Shown: positions 1 to 6,471 of the stretch, one piece after another
Layout of the letters: each line of letters opens with the position of its first letter
Numbering within the stretch: the first letter of the stretch is position 1
Source of the DNA: Acetobacteraceae bacterium
GTDB taxonomy: Bacteria; Pseudomonadota; Alphaproteobacteria; Acetobacterales; Acetobacteraceae
DNA: 12,828 bases
NCBI GenBank assembly: GCA_030039695.1
Contig: JASHVB010000150.1
Location: 1-12,828 of the forward strand
Direction: 5' to 3'
Program-made: the position numbers and the translations under genes
Notes under the pieces: model-generated
Told to the model about the DNA's origin: nothing
What the model saw: the letters and a program-made list of their open reading frames with translations, nothing else
Databases searched by the model: none

Positions 1-232
1 AAGAAACGATGTTGCGCCCAGCATAGCACGCGGTTCCACTCCGGCAATCATTCGTCACGCAAACGCCTAAGGAAAAACTGTCTGCGTTCTGCATGAGGAC
101 TCGCAATCCAAGTCTGTCATGCCTATGTCATTTGACCCTGGCGCGAATTGCCCGCCACCCCGGAGACGAAAATTGGACACGCTTCTTCCCGCCCCGCTGG
201 CGTGCTGCCGATGGGAACTCGAGCGCCGGCAC
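1..232. other. left-edge stretch without a recognisable gene
   Basis: All three plus frames hit stops early: frame 2 stays open only to a TAA at 68-70 and gives no recognisable sequence. Open frames on either strand here look like shadows. An upstream in-frame ATG at 119 would extend the following small gene by 38 residues, but that extension is rich in Pro, Arg and Cys and does not look like a natural N-terminus. The stretch probably holds the promoter for the genes to the right. I could not pick a convincing -35/-10 pair. Confidence 0.4.
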
Positions 233-508
233 ATGATCCCGCCGTCGAACGAGGCGCTGCGCCTGATCATCGAGACCGATCCCCGTCTGGTCGAGGAGCT
301 GAACCGCTATTACGGCGACACCAGCCCCGACGGCGGCCTCGATGCGATCGAGCGCGAGCTGCTCTTCGACCTGCTTGGCCGCCACTTTACCCGTCGGCTC
401 TGGCCGCGTACCGGCGGCATGCAGGCCACGCGGCGTTTCATGGCCGAGTTGCAGCGTGCCATGGCCGCTTGCGGCTGGAAGGTCGACTCGTTCGCCGTCG
501 CCGCCTGA
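233..508 (+). CDS. small conserved-looking protein of unknown function (91 aa)
   Basis: I do not recognise the family. The 91-residue product is soluble-looking, mostly helical by composition, with no signal peptide or membrane segment. It has an acidic middle around residues 27-43 (GGLDAIERELLFDLLGRHF) and a basic, Trp-containing stretch (RRLWPRTGG) near 50-58. The ATG at 233 is chosen over the in-frame ATG at 119 because the extension is low-quality sequence; no strong ribosome-binding site marks either. Codon use is GC-rich at third positions, as in its neighbours. It ends 43 bases before the glycosyltransferase start, so the two are likely co-transcribed and the protein may serve the same envelope pathway, which is inference from position only. 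Confidence 0.6.
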   Translation: MIPPSNEALRLIIETDPRLVEELNRYYGDTSPDGGLDAIERELLFDLLGRHFTRRLWPRTGGMQATRRFMAELQRAMAACGWKVDSFAVAA

Positions 509-551
509 CCCGAGTGGGCAAGCGCTGGCCGGCACGGCATATTGCCCGGCC

Positions 552-1700
552 GTGCCCGACGACGTCGAAACCCCGGTCGTCCTTCAGGTGCTGCCCTCGC
601 TGGTGACCGGCGGGGTTGAGCGGGGCACCATCGAAATCACCGAGGCCGTCGCCCGCGCCGAGGGCGTCGCGTTGGTGGCCAGCGCCGGCGGCCGGCTGGT
701 TCCGGCGATCGAGCGTGCCGGCGGCCGCCATTTCGCATTGCCGCTGACCGCGAAGAATCCCACCGCCGTCTGGCGCAACGCAGCCCGTCTGGAGGCGCTG
801 ATCCGGGAGCACAATGTGTCCATCGTGCATGCACGCTCCCGAGCGCCTGCATGGTCGGCTTGGCTGGCGTGCCGGCGAACCGGCACGCATTTCGTCACCA
901 CCTATCACGGCGCCTATTCTGAGGACCTGCCGTTCAAGCGCCGCTACAACGCGGTGATGGCGCGCGGCGAGGTTGTCATCGTCGCCAGCCGCTACATCGC
1001 GGAGCTGATCGTCAGGCAGCACAAAATCCCGCCCACGCGTATCCACGTCATTCCCCGTGGTGTCGATCCGGCGGTGTTCGATCCCGAGAATATCGCACCT
1101 GACCGCATGGCGAGACTCGCGCGCGATTGGCGCCTGCCAGACGGCGCGCCAACCGTCGTGCTGCCCGGACGGCTCACCGCGTGGAAAGGCCAGGGGGTGC
1201 TGATTGACGCGGTGGGTCGTTTAGCCCGGCGCGGCGTCTGCTGCGTGCTGGTCGGCTCGGACCAGGGCCGCCGACGCTATAGCACCAGGCTGATCCGCCG
1301 CGCACAGCGCCTGGGCATAGCCGACCGGCTGCGCCTGGTGGGCGAGTGCGAGGACATGCCGGCAGCGATGATGCTGTCCGACGTGGTGGTGCACGCCTCC
1401 ACGCAGGCCGAGGCGTTCGGGCGTGTCGTTGTGGAAGCGCAGGCGATGGGGCGGCCGGTGATTGCCGCCGATCTCGGCGGGCCGGTGGAGACCGTCTCGC
1501 ATGGCGTCACCGGCTGGCGTGTTCCCGCCGGCGATCCGGCGGCGCTAGCAACGGCGATCGATGCGGCGTTGGCATTGACGGAGGCAGATCGTCAGGCGCT
1601 GGCACAACGTGCGCGCGCGGCGGTGCTGCAGCGCTACACGGTGCGCGCGATGCAGGAAGCGACGCTCGATGTTTATGAGGCGGTGCTCCGTGGCGGTTGA
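552..1700 (+). CDS. glycosyltransferase family 4 (GT-B fold), likely envelope polysaccharide/LPS
   Basis: A 382-residue retaining glycosyltransferase of the GT4 type, which transfers sugar from a nucleotide-sugar to a growing glycan at the cytoplasmic side of the inner membrane. The N-terminal acceptor domain opens with LQVLPSLVTGGVERG (residues 11-25), the glycine loop usual in GT4. The C-terminal donor domain carries PGRLTAWKGQG (205-215) and the E-x7-E motif, Glu287 and Glu295, in EAFGRVVVE, followed by GRPVIAADLGGPVE. The length matches the family. The frame stays open upstream through the previous gene, but the first sensible start after that gene's stop is GTG at 552; no good Shine-Dalgarno is visible. 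Donor and acceptor cannot be read from sequence. Confidence 0.88.
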   Translation: MPDDVETPVVLQVLPSLVTGGVERGTIEITEAVARAEGVALVASAGGRLVPAIERAGGRHFALPLTAKNPTAVWRNAARLEALIREHNVSIVHARSRAPAWSAWLACRRTGTHFVTTYHGAYSEDLPFKRRYNAVMARGEVVIVASRYIAELIVRQHKIPPTRIHVIPRGVDPAVFDPENIAPDRMARLARDWRLPDGAPTVVLPGRLTAWKGQGVLIDAVGRLARRGVCCVLVGSDQGRRRYSTRLIRRAQRLGIADRLRLVGECEDMPAAMMLSDVVVHASTQAEAFGRVVVEAQAMGRPVIAADLGGPVETVSHGVTGWRVPAGDPAALATAIDAALALTEADRQALAQRARAAVLQRYTVRAMQEATLDVYEAVLRGG

Positions 1701-1763
1701 GGTAACGTTGCGACCCGGCTTTGTTGGTACTGCTTCTTGATGTCATTGAGAGGGGCGCAGTGA

Positions 1764-1783
1764 CCAGGCAATCTCCCGCCTGG
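1764..1783 (+). terminator. possible hairpin after the glycosyltransferase gene
   Basis: CCAGGC at 1764-1769 pairs perfectly with GCCTGG at 1778-1783 around an 8-base loop. It lies 64 bases after the glycosyltransferase stop and before the oxygenase remnant, where a transcript end would be expected. No T-run follows, so intrinsic termination is doubtful; a six-pair stem can also arise by chance in GC-rich DNA. Confidence 0.25.
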
Positions 1784-1848
1784 GATTGGGTCGGCGCTGC
1801 GCTAAACAAGAAACCGGGCGGCATACGGTCGTCTCGGGGAAAGCCGGG

Positions 1849-2469
1849 ATGTCCGACGATGCGGAACTGACCGAACTTGGGCGCGGCACGCCGATGGTCG
1901 AGTTGTTCGGGTACACGGAACCACCCGCTCGCAAGCTAATCCGGCGCCGCTACGAATGCCGGAGGCGATGGACGAAGGCGAATCCGTGGAGGCCGACAGC
2001 ACGTCGGCCGGCGGCGGCCTATTCCATCGCGCGACCGAGGCGGTGGTTCCTGCGTTGCGTGTCGTGCCCAACCCGCGTTGCGGACAATTCGGCCCTCGCG
2101 GAATCGATCGGGCGGGTACTGCTGATCGACATCGCGTCGTTTCGCATCTACGTTTCCAGCCGGGCGAAATGAGCTGGGGGCATCGGCTGCACGCGTTCGA
2201 AGTTCGCCGGCAGGTTCTGGTGAGACATGATGCGGGATGAGCACTGCGCGCTGCCAGGCGGTTACGAAGCGGGCGTCGGCCAGGGCGCGATTACGCTGCA
2301 TTCGGCGGAGCATCTTGCCAGTCCAGATTGCGGGGTTGCCGTACTGCACCGCCTCTCGGGTCGCCGGGTGCGTGCGGCGGCTGAGGGTCACGATTCGGCG
2401 GGCGCCAGGCTCGACCGCGATGCGACGCCGATGGTCTTCGAGGCCAGCAACCACCTGCGGAACGCATGA
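1849..2469 (+). pseudogene. decayed Rieske ring-hydroxylating oxygenase alpha-subunit gene
   Basis: Frame 1 carries two recognisable ends of an aromatic ring-hydroxylating (Rieske) oxygenase. The start, ATG 1849 preceded by GGGGAAAG, gives ELTELGRGTPMVELF, like the ELTRVGPGTPMGELF opening typical of the family. The end, from about 2125, gives IDIASFRIYVSSRA, then SKFAGRFW, then YEAGVGQGAIT and EHLASPDCGVAVLHRL, matching my memory of family C-termini (GDYEAQVGQGPIT, EHLASSDRGV). Two in-frame TGA codons interrupt it: 2170-2172, and 2221-2223 where a second Trp would be expected. Intact members are around 400 residues or more; only about 206 codons remain, and the Cys-x-His...Cys-x2-His cluster and mononuclear-iron motif are absent. 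The central part, about 1900-2110, is unrecognisable. The final TGA (2467-2469) overlaps the methyltransferase ATG. Confidence 0.62.
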
Positions 2470-3446
2470 ACCGGGCCGACACGCTGTCGGGCCGTCTGAT
2501 CTGCGGCCACGCCGCTGCGGTGATGCGCGACTGGCCGGATGGCTGCATCGACTTGGTCATAACGTCACCGCCCTACTGGAACGCCGTCGCGTACGACAGC
2601 GATGCCGCGCCGTGGCCGGATTATGACACTTATCTCGCCGACATGCTGAGCGTGTGGGCGCAATGCGCGCGAGTGCTGCGGCCGAACGGCAAGCTCTGCG
2701 TCAATGCGCCGATCATGCCGATACCGAAGCGCATCATCGCGCAGCACACGCGGCATTTGAAGAACATCGCCTTCGACATGGAGGCTACGATTCTCACCGC
2801 GACCGATCTCGCCCGCTACAGTCTGTTCATTTGGCAGAAACAAACATCGAAGATGATGTTCGGCAGTTACCCGTACCCCGGCAACATCATCGAAAACAAC
2901 ACCGCCGAATTCATCAACGTCTACGTGAAACCCGGGCGTCCCCCGCGATTTGCGCCCGATCTGAAACAAGCCAACAAGCTGAGCCGCACCGAATGGCTCG
3001 ATCTGACACAGCAGGTGTGGTTCATGTATCCTGAGGACGTGAAGCGCGGCCGCGATCATCCCGCGCCATTCCCGACGAAACTGCCGGCGCGACTGCTGCG
3101 CCTCTACAGCTTTGGTGCGCACGGTGATTATCCCGGCGCACTCGTGCTCGATCCGTTTGTCGGAACCGGCACGACGTGCGCCGTTGCGCACAGCATGCAC
3201 CGACGCTGGGTCGGGATCGACATCAGCAGCACCTATCTCGACATGGCACGCCGCCGCATCGCGAAGACACCCGCGGTTGCGCCACCGCTGCTTGTCGGCC
3301 GTCCACGCTACAAGACGCGTGCGGAACTGCGCGACATCGCGTTGCAGGACGCCGGGACAAAGGGCCGCAGCGCCGCCACAAAACACAAGCGCCGCAGCTA
3401 CGGCCGGGCGGCAGGTGGCGACGCGCCGGAGTTGCCGCTCGCCTGA
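2466..3446 (+). CDS. site-specific DNA methyltransferase (TSPPYW type, probably N4-cytosine), apparently solitary
   Basis: A 326-residue S-adenosylmethionine-dependent DNA methyltransferase. The catalytic motif IV, TSPPYW (residues 33-38), comes first and the AdoMet-binding motif I, DPFVGTGTT (229-237), comes late, so this is the beta-class order. HPAPFPTKLP (198-207) is the motif X-like segment usual just before motif I. An SPPY core is more typical of N4-cytosine than N6-adenine enzymes, though the base cannot be settled from sequence. About 65 basic residues follow the fold, ending in a Lys/Arg/Ala-rich tail. The ATG at 2466 sits in ATGA, overlapping the stop of the oxygenase remnant; GCGGA lies just upstream. 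No endonuclease gene flanks it, so it looks like an orphan regulatory or remnant methyltransferase. CcrM is unlikely because that enzyme has a DPPY motif. Confidence 0.88.
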   Translation: MNRADTLSGRLICGHAAAVMRDWPDGCIDLVITSPPYWNAVAYDSDAAPWPDYDTYLADMLSVWAQCARVLRPNGKLCVNAPIMPIPKRIIAQHTRHLKNIAFDMEATILTATDLARYSLFIWQKQTSKMMFGSYPYPGNIIENNTAEFINVYVKPGRPPRFAPDLKQANKLSRTEWLDLTQQVWFMYPEDVKRGRDHPAPFPTKLPARLLRLYSFGAHGDYPGALVLDPFVGTGTTCAVAHSMHRRWVGIDISSTYLDMARRRIAKTPAVAPPLLVGRPRYKTRAELRDIALQDAGTKGRSAATKHKRRSYGRAAGGDAPELPLA

Positions 3447-3463
3447 TGTCACCACCTCACATC

Positions 3464-3548
3464 ATGGCAGGTGTTGTGCCGGGCATCCACGCCTTTCGGA
3501 TGCACATCAGGACAAAGCTTGGATGGCCCGGACGCCCCCCAATGACGC
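3464..3548. repeat. dispersed alphaproteobacterial intergenic inverted repeat
   Basis: The stretch from CATCATGGCAGG to CAATGACGC resembles the short palindromic repeats scattered between genes in many alphaproteobacteria, whose arms read roughly CATGGCCGGGCTTGTCCCGGCCATCCA. CCGGGCATCCA at 3479-3489 pairs with TGGATGGCCCGG at 3520-3531 with one bulged base. Such repeats give characteristic junk peptides; here PGIHAF and GWPGRPPMT can be read in frame, which matches. It lies between the methyltransferase stop and the crotonase ribosome-binding site, so its transcript would fold and could act as a 3'-end or processing signal. Confidence 0.6.
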
Positions 3549-3578
3549 GGTAGTGTCCGGCAAGAAGAAGGACCTCAC

Positions 3579-4361
3579 ATGCCCGACTTGATCGAAACGA
3601 TGGAAGACGGCGTCGCCGTCCTGACATTGAACCGCGCGGAACGCCTGAACGCACTCTCGCCGGCCATGCTCTCCGCTCTGCGCGACGCACTGTGGCGGCT
3701 TGCATCCGACAATGCCGTCGGCGCGATCATCATTACCGGAGCCGGCCGCGGCTTCACCGCCGGTGGCGACGTGAAGAATATGCCGAACCGCATGGACCAG
3801 ACGTTCGAACAGCGTCTGGAAAGCTACCGGACAATGCACGTGATACCGCAGTTGATGCGGACATTACCCAAAGTGATTATCGGTATGATCAACGGCCCGA
3901 CGGCGGGGGCTGGCCTCGGCCTCGCGCTCGCGTGCGACCTGCGCATTGCAGGACGCTCCGCGCGTTTCACCACCGGCTTTGCGAATGTCGGCTACTCAGG
4001 CGATTTCGGCGGCTCGTGGCTGCTGACCCGTCTGGTCGGCACGGCGAAGGCGCGTGAGCTGTATTTCCTCGCCGATGTCATCGACGCGGACCAGGCGCTC
4101 GCACTTGGCATGGTGAACCGCGTGGTGGACGACGCATCGTTGCGCGACGAAACAATGGCGCTGGCCCGACGCATCGCCGCCGGCCCGCGCGTTGCGCTCG
4201 GCTACATGAAACGCAACCTGCACGCCGCGGAGACGGAACCGTTCAACGTCGTGCTGGAAATGGAAGGCATCCATCAGGCCCGCTGCGGGCAGACCGACGA
4301 CCATCGTGAAGCCGTCGCCGCCTTCGCGGAAAAGCGCACGCCGCGGTTCAAGGGACGCTGA
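3579..4361 (+). CDS. enoyl-CoA hydratase/isomerase family protein, PaaG-like active site
   Basis: A full-length crotonase-fold protein of 260 residues acting on a CoA thioester in the cytoplasm. Oxyanion-hole segments are GRGFTAGGD (56-64) and NGPTAGAGLG (105-114), and it ends in the usual AFAEKRTPRFKG. Aligned by eye to rat crotonase, both hydratase glutamates are missing: Glu144 corresponds to Gly114 and Glu164 to Phe134. Instead Asp142 in YSGDFGGSW falls where PaaG has its catalytic Asp (PDCGGTW). This points to an isomerase such as a 1,2-epoxyphenylacetyl-CoA or delta3,delta2-enoyl-CoA isomerase rather than a hydratase. The start has a strong AGAAGGA six bases upstream. No other paa gene is in view, so the substrate is unknown. 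Confidence 0.88.
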   Translation: MPDLIETMEDGVAVLTLNRAERLNALSPAMLSALRDALWRLASDNAVGAIIITGAGRGFTAGGDVKNMPNRMDQTFEQRLESYRTMHVIPQLMRTLPKVIIGMINGPTAGAGLGLALACDLRIAGRSARFTTGFANVGYSGDFGGSWLLTRLVGTAKARELYFLADVIDADQALALGMVNRVVDDASLRDETMALARRIAAGPRVALGYMKRNLHAAETEPFNVVLEMEGIHQARCGQTDDHREAVAAFAEKRTPRFKGR

Positions 4362-4418
4362 TCCCTCCACGTCCGAATCTGGCGAGAATTCCGCCGCGAC
4401 CCGGTGCATGATCCGCGC

Positions 4419-5975
4419 ATGCATCTCGATCGCGAATCCTGCTACCGGGCCCTGATCACCCGCGACGCCCGCTTCGACGGCGTTTTCTTTGTCGCCGTGC
4501 ACACGACCGGCATCTACTGCCGCCCGATCTGCCCCGCGCACACGCCGAAGCTGGAGCACATCACCTTTGTGCCGACGGCGGCCGCAGCCCAGGCCGCCGG
4601 ATTCCGCCCCTGCCTGCGCTGCCGGCCGGAGACCTCGCCCGACCTCGCGGCCTGGCACGGCACCGCCGCAACCGTGTCGCGCGCAATGTCGCTGATCGCT
4701 GCCGGCGCTTTGAGTGACGCGAGCGTTGACCATCTCGCCGGTCGGCTCGGGATCGGCGAGCGCCAACTCCGGCGCTTGTTCGCCCAGCATATCGGTGCAT
4801 CGCCGAACGCGGTGGCACAGACACGGCGTGTGTTGTTCGCCAAGCAGCTTATCACCGACACGACGATGCCGATGGCGCAGGTCGCGCTCGCCGCCGGCTT
4901 CGGCAGTCTGCGCCGGTTCAACGATACCTTCCACGCGCTGTACGGCCGCCCGCCGCGAAGCATGCGGCGTGTGCAAGGCGCCGACCCGCCGGCCTCCGCG
5001 ATCACGTTGACCCTGCCGTTCAAGCCGCCCTACGACTGGTCCGGTATCATCGGATTCCTCGGCGCGCGGGCGATCCGCGGCGTCGAGTCGGTGCAACCTG
5101 ACTGCTACGCGCGCAGCATCCAGCTGAATGGCGCACAGGGCACGATCGCGCTGCGGATGGCCGAGCGTCAGAACGCACTCGTCGCCACGATCCGCTTTCC
5201 CCTCGTCACGGCGTTGCCCGCGATCGTCGCGCGCATCCGGCGCATGTTCGACCTTGGCGCCGACCCTGCAGTGATCGGTGCACAGCTCGCCGAGGATCCC
5301 GTCATGGCTCCGCTTGTCGCGGCCCGCCCCGGTCTGCGCGTGCCCGGCGCGTGGGACGGATTTGAATTGGCCGTGCGCGGCATACTAGGTCAGCAGATCA
5401 CGGTCAGCGCTGCCACGGCGCTTGCTGGCAAGCTGGTCGTATTGTGTGGTGGCGCGCTGCCGCCGGCCGATGATCCGGCGCTGGCCGCCGTGACGCATGT
5501 ATTTCCGTTGCCGGAAGTCATCGCGCGCGTGGACGACCTTGGTCTCGCGCTCGGGATGCCGCGCGCACGGGCCGCCGCCATCACCGGCCTCGCTCAGACC
5601 GCCGCAGCCGACGGCACCATGTTCGAGCCCGGACGCGGCCTCGACGAGGCGATCCGACGTCTCCGCGCCCTGCCGGGCATCGGCGAATGGACCGCGCAAT
5701 ACATTGCCATGCGTGCGTTGCGCGAGCCGGACGCATTCCCCGCCGCCGACATCGGCCTGATGCGCGCGATGGCGACGACGGATGGTCGCCCGACCTCGGG
5801 ACAACTATTGGCGTACGCGGATGCCTGGCGCCCGTGGCGCGCCTACGCCGCCCTGCATCTTTGGGCGTCTCACTCGGCCGCACCGTGTTCACCATCATCC
5901 GACGGAGATAAGCCCTATGCAACTGTTCAGCGAACGCGTCCCTTCGCCGATCGGCACAATTCTCCTGGTCTCTGA
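4419..5975 (+). CDS. alkA: AdaA-AraC-AlkA fusion: alkylation-response regulator and 3-methyladenine DNA glycosylase
   Basis: A 518-residue multidomain repair protein. Residues 5-75 form the Ada zinc/methyl-acceptor domain with Cys34, Cys38, Cys65 and Cys68 (GIYCRPICPA, FRPCLRC); Cys34 corresponds to Ada Cys38, the methylphosphotriester acceptor. Residues 85-185 are an AraC-type helix-turn-helix (DHLAGRLGIGERQLRRLF). The rest is AlkA: an N-terminal subdomain from about 195, then the helix-hairpin-helix glycosylase with LPGIGEWTA and catalytic Asp444 in FPAADIGLMRA. It likely excises alkylated bases and, when methylated, activates its own operon. ATG 4419 is preferred over GTG 4404 on family start position; neither has a clear ribosome-binding site. 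The last 36 residues after HLW are unlike AlkA and run 59 bases into ogt, suggesting a late frameshift or drifted stop. Confidence 0.92.
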   Translation: MHLDRESCYRALITRDARFDGVFFVAVHTTGIYCRPICPAHTPKLEHITFVPTAAAAQAAGFRPCLRCRPETSPDLAAWHGTAATVSRAMSLIAAGALSDASVDHLAGRLGIGERQLRRLFAQHIGASPNAVAQTRRVLFAKQLITDTTMPMAQVALAAGFGSLRRFNDTFHALYGRPPRSMRRVQGADPPASAITLTLPFKPPYDWSGIIGFLGARAIRGVESVQPDCYARSIQLNGAQGTIALRMAERQNALVATIRFPLVTALPAIVARIRRMFDLGADPAVIGAQLAEDPVMAPLVAARPGLRVPGAWDGFELAVRGILGQQITVSAATALAGKLVVLCGGALPPADDPALAAVTHVFPLPEVIARVDDLGLALGMPRARAAAITGLAQTAAADGTMFEPGRGLDEAIRRLRALPGIGEWTAQYIAMRALREPDAFPAADIGLMRAMATTDGRPTSGQLLAYADAWRPWRAYAALHLWASHSAAPCSPSSDGDKPYATVQRTRPFADRHNSPGL

Positions 5976-6441
5976 CGGCAAGGTGCTGCACGCGCTCGAC
6001 TTCGAGGATTTCGAAGACCGCGCGCTGCGCCTGCTGCAGCGCTACCACGGTCCGTGCGAGCTGGTGCCCGGCCGTGGCGCCGGCCTGGCGGAGCGAATCG
6101 CTGGCTATTTTGGCGGGGATCTGGCCGCGCTGGACGCCATTCCGGTCCACACTGGCGGCTCGGCCTTTCAGCGCCGGGTGTGGAGTGCGCTGCGCGGTAT
6201 TCCCGTCGGCTCGACCATGTCATATGGCCGTCTCGCCGCGGCAATTGGTGCGCCAACCGCCAGTCGCGCGGTCGGACTTGCCAACGGCGCCAACCCGATC
6301 GCGCTGGTACTCCCCTGCCACCGGGTCATCGGCGCGAATGGCAGTCTCACCGGCTATGGCGGCGGCCTCTCGCGCAAGGCTTGGCTGTTACGGCATGAGA
6401 TGGGCCTTGCAGCCGATACATTGTGGAGCAAGGCGGCATAA
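5917..6441 (+). CDS. ogt: methylated-DNA--[protein]-cysteine S-methyltransferase (Ogt/AdaB type)
   Basis: A 174-residue suicide repair protein that moves the alkyl group from O6-alkylguanine (and O4-alkylthymine) in DNA to its own cysteine. The signature PCHRVI (133-138) supplies acceptor Cys134. SYGRLA (102-107) carries the conserved Tyr and SRAVG (116-120) the Arg finger of the DNA-binding helix; ANPIALVLP is the strand before the active site. An N-terminal ribonuclease-like domain fills residues 1-78. GGAG at 5904-5907 sits nine bases before the ATG, which fixes this start although the AlkA frame still runs through it. With the AdaA-AlkA fusion upstream, the pair covers phosphotriesters, N-alkyl bases and O6-alkylguanine, so together they re-create the adaptive response split over two genes. 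Confidence 0.94.
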   Translation: MQLFSERVPSPIGTILLVSDGKVLHALDFEDFEDRALRLLQRYHGPCELVPGRGAGLAERIAGYFGGDLAALDAIPVHTGGSAFQRRVWSALRGIPVGSTMSYGRLAAAIGAPTASRAVGLANGANPIALVLPCHRVIGANGSLTGYGGGLSRKAWLLRHEMGLAADTLWSKAA

Positions 6442-6471
6442 ACGACCTCCCAGCCGGCGGCGGTGGGCAGT

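Noticed and set aside
119..232. Longer version of the first small gene starting at 119
   Set aside because: The 38 added residues are Pro/Arg/Cys-rich and look like translated leader; no ribosome-binding site supports that ATG.
342..551. N-terminal extension of the glycosyltransferase back to 342
   Set aside because: This part overlaps the small gene in another frame and reads as Ser/Pro/Arg-rich shadow; GT4 proteins begin near LQVLPSL.
2170..2223. Selenocysteine recoding of the two in-frame TGA codons
   Set aside because: Rieske oxygenases are not selenoproteins, no SECIS-like hairpin was recognised, and the Rieske domain is missing, so decay is simpler.
1936..2454. Minus-strand open frame of about 170 residues over the oxygenase remnant
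   Set aside because: Arg/Pro-rich without motifs; the plus frame in the same place has family resemblance, so this is its shadow.
2565..3455. Long minus-strand open frame opposite the methyltransferase
   Set aside because: It mirrors the codon pattern of the plus-strand gene, which has clear catalytic motifs.
6442..6471. Terminator between ogt and pdxA
   Set aside because: CCCA/TGGG can pair but the inner bases do not, and no T-run is present on either strand.
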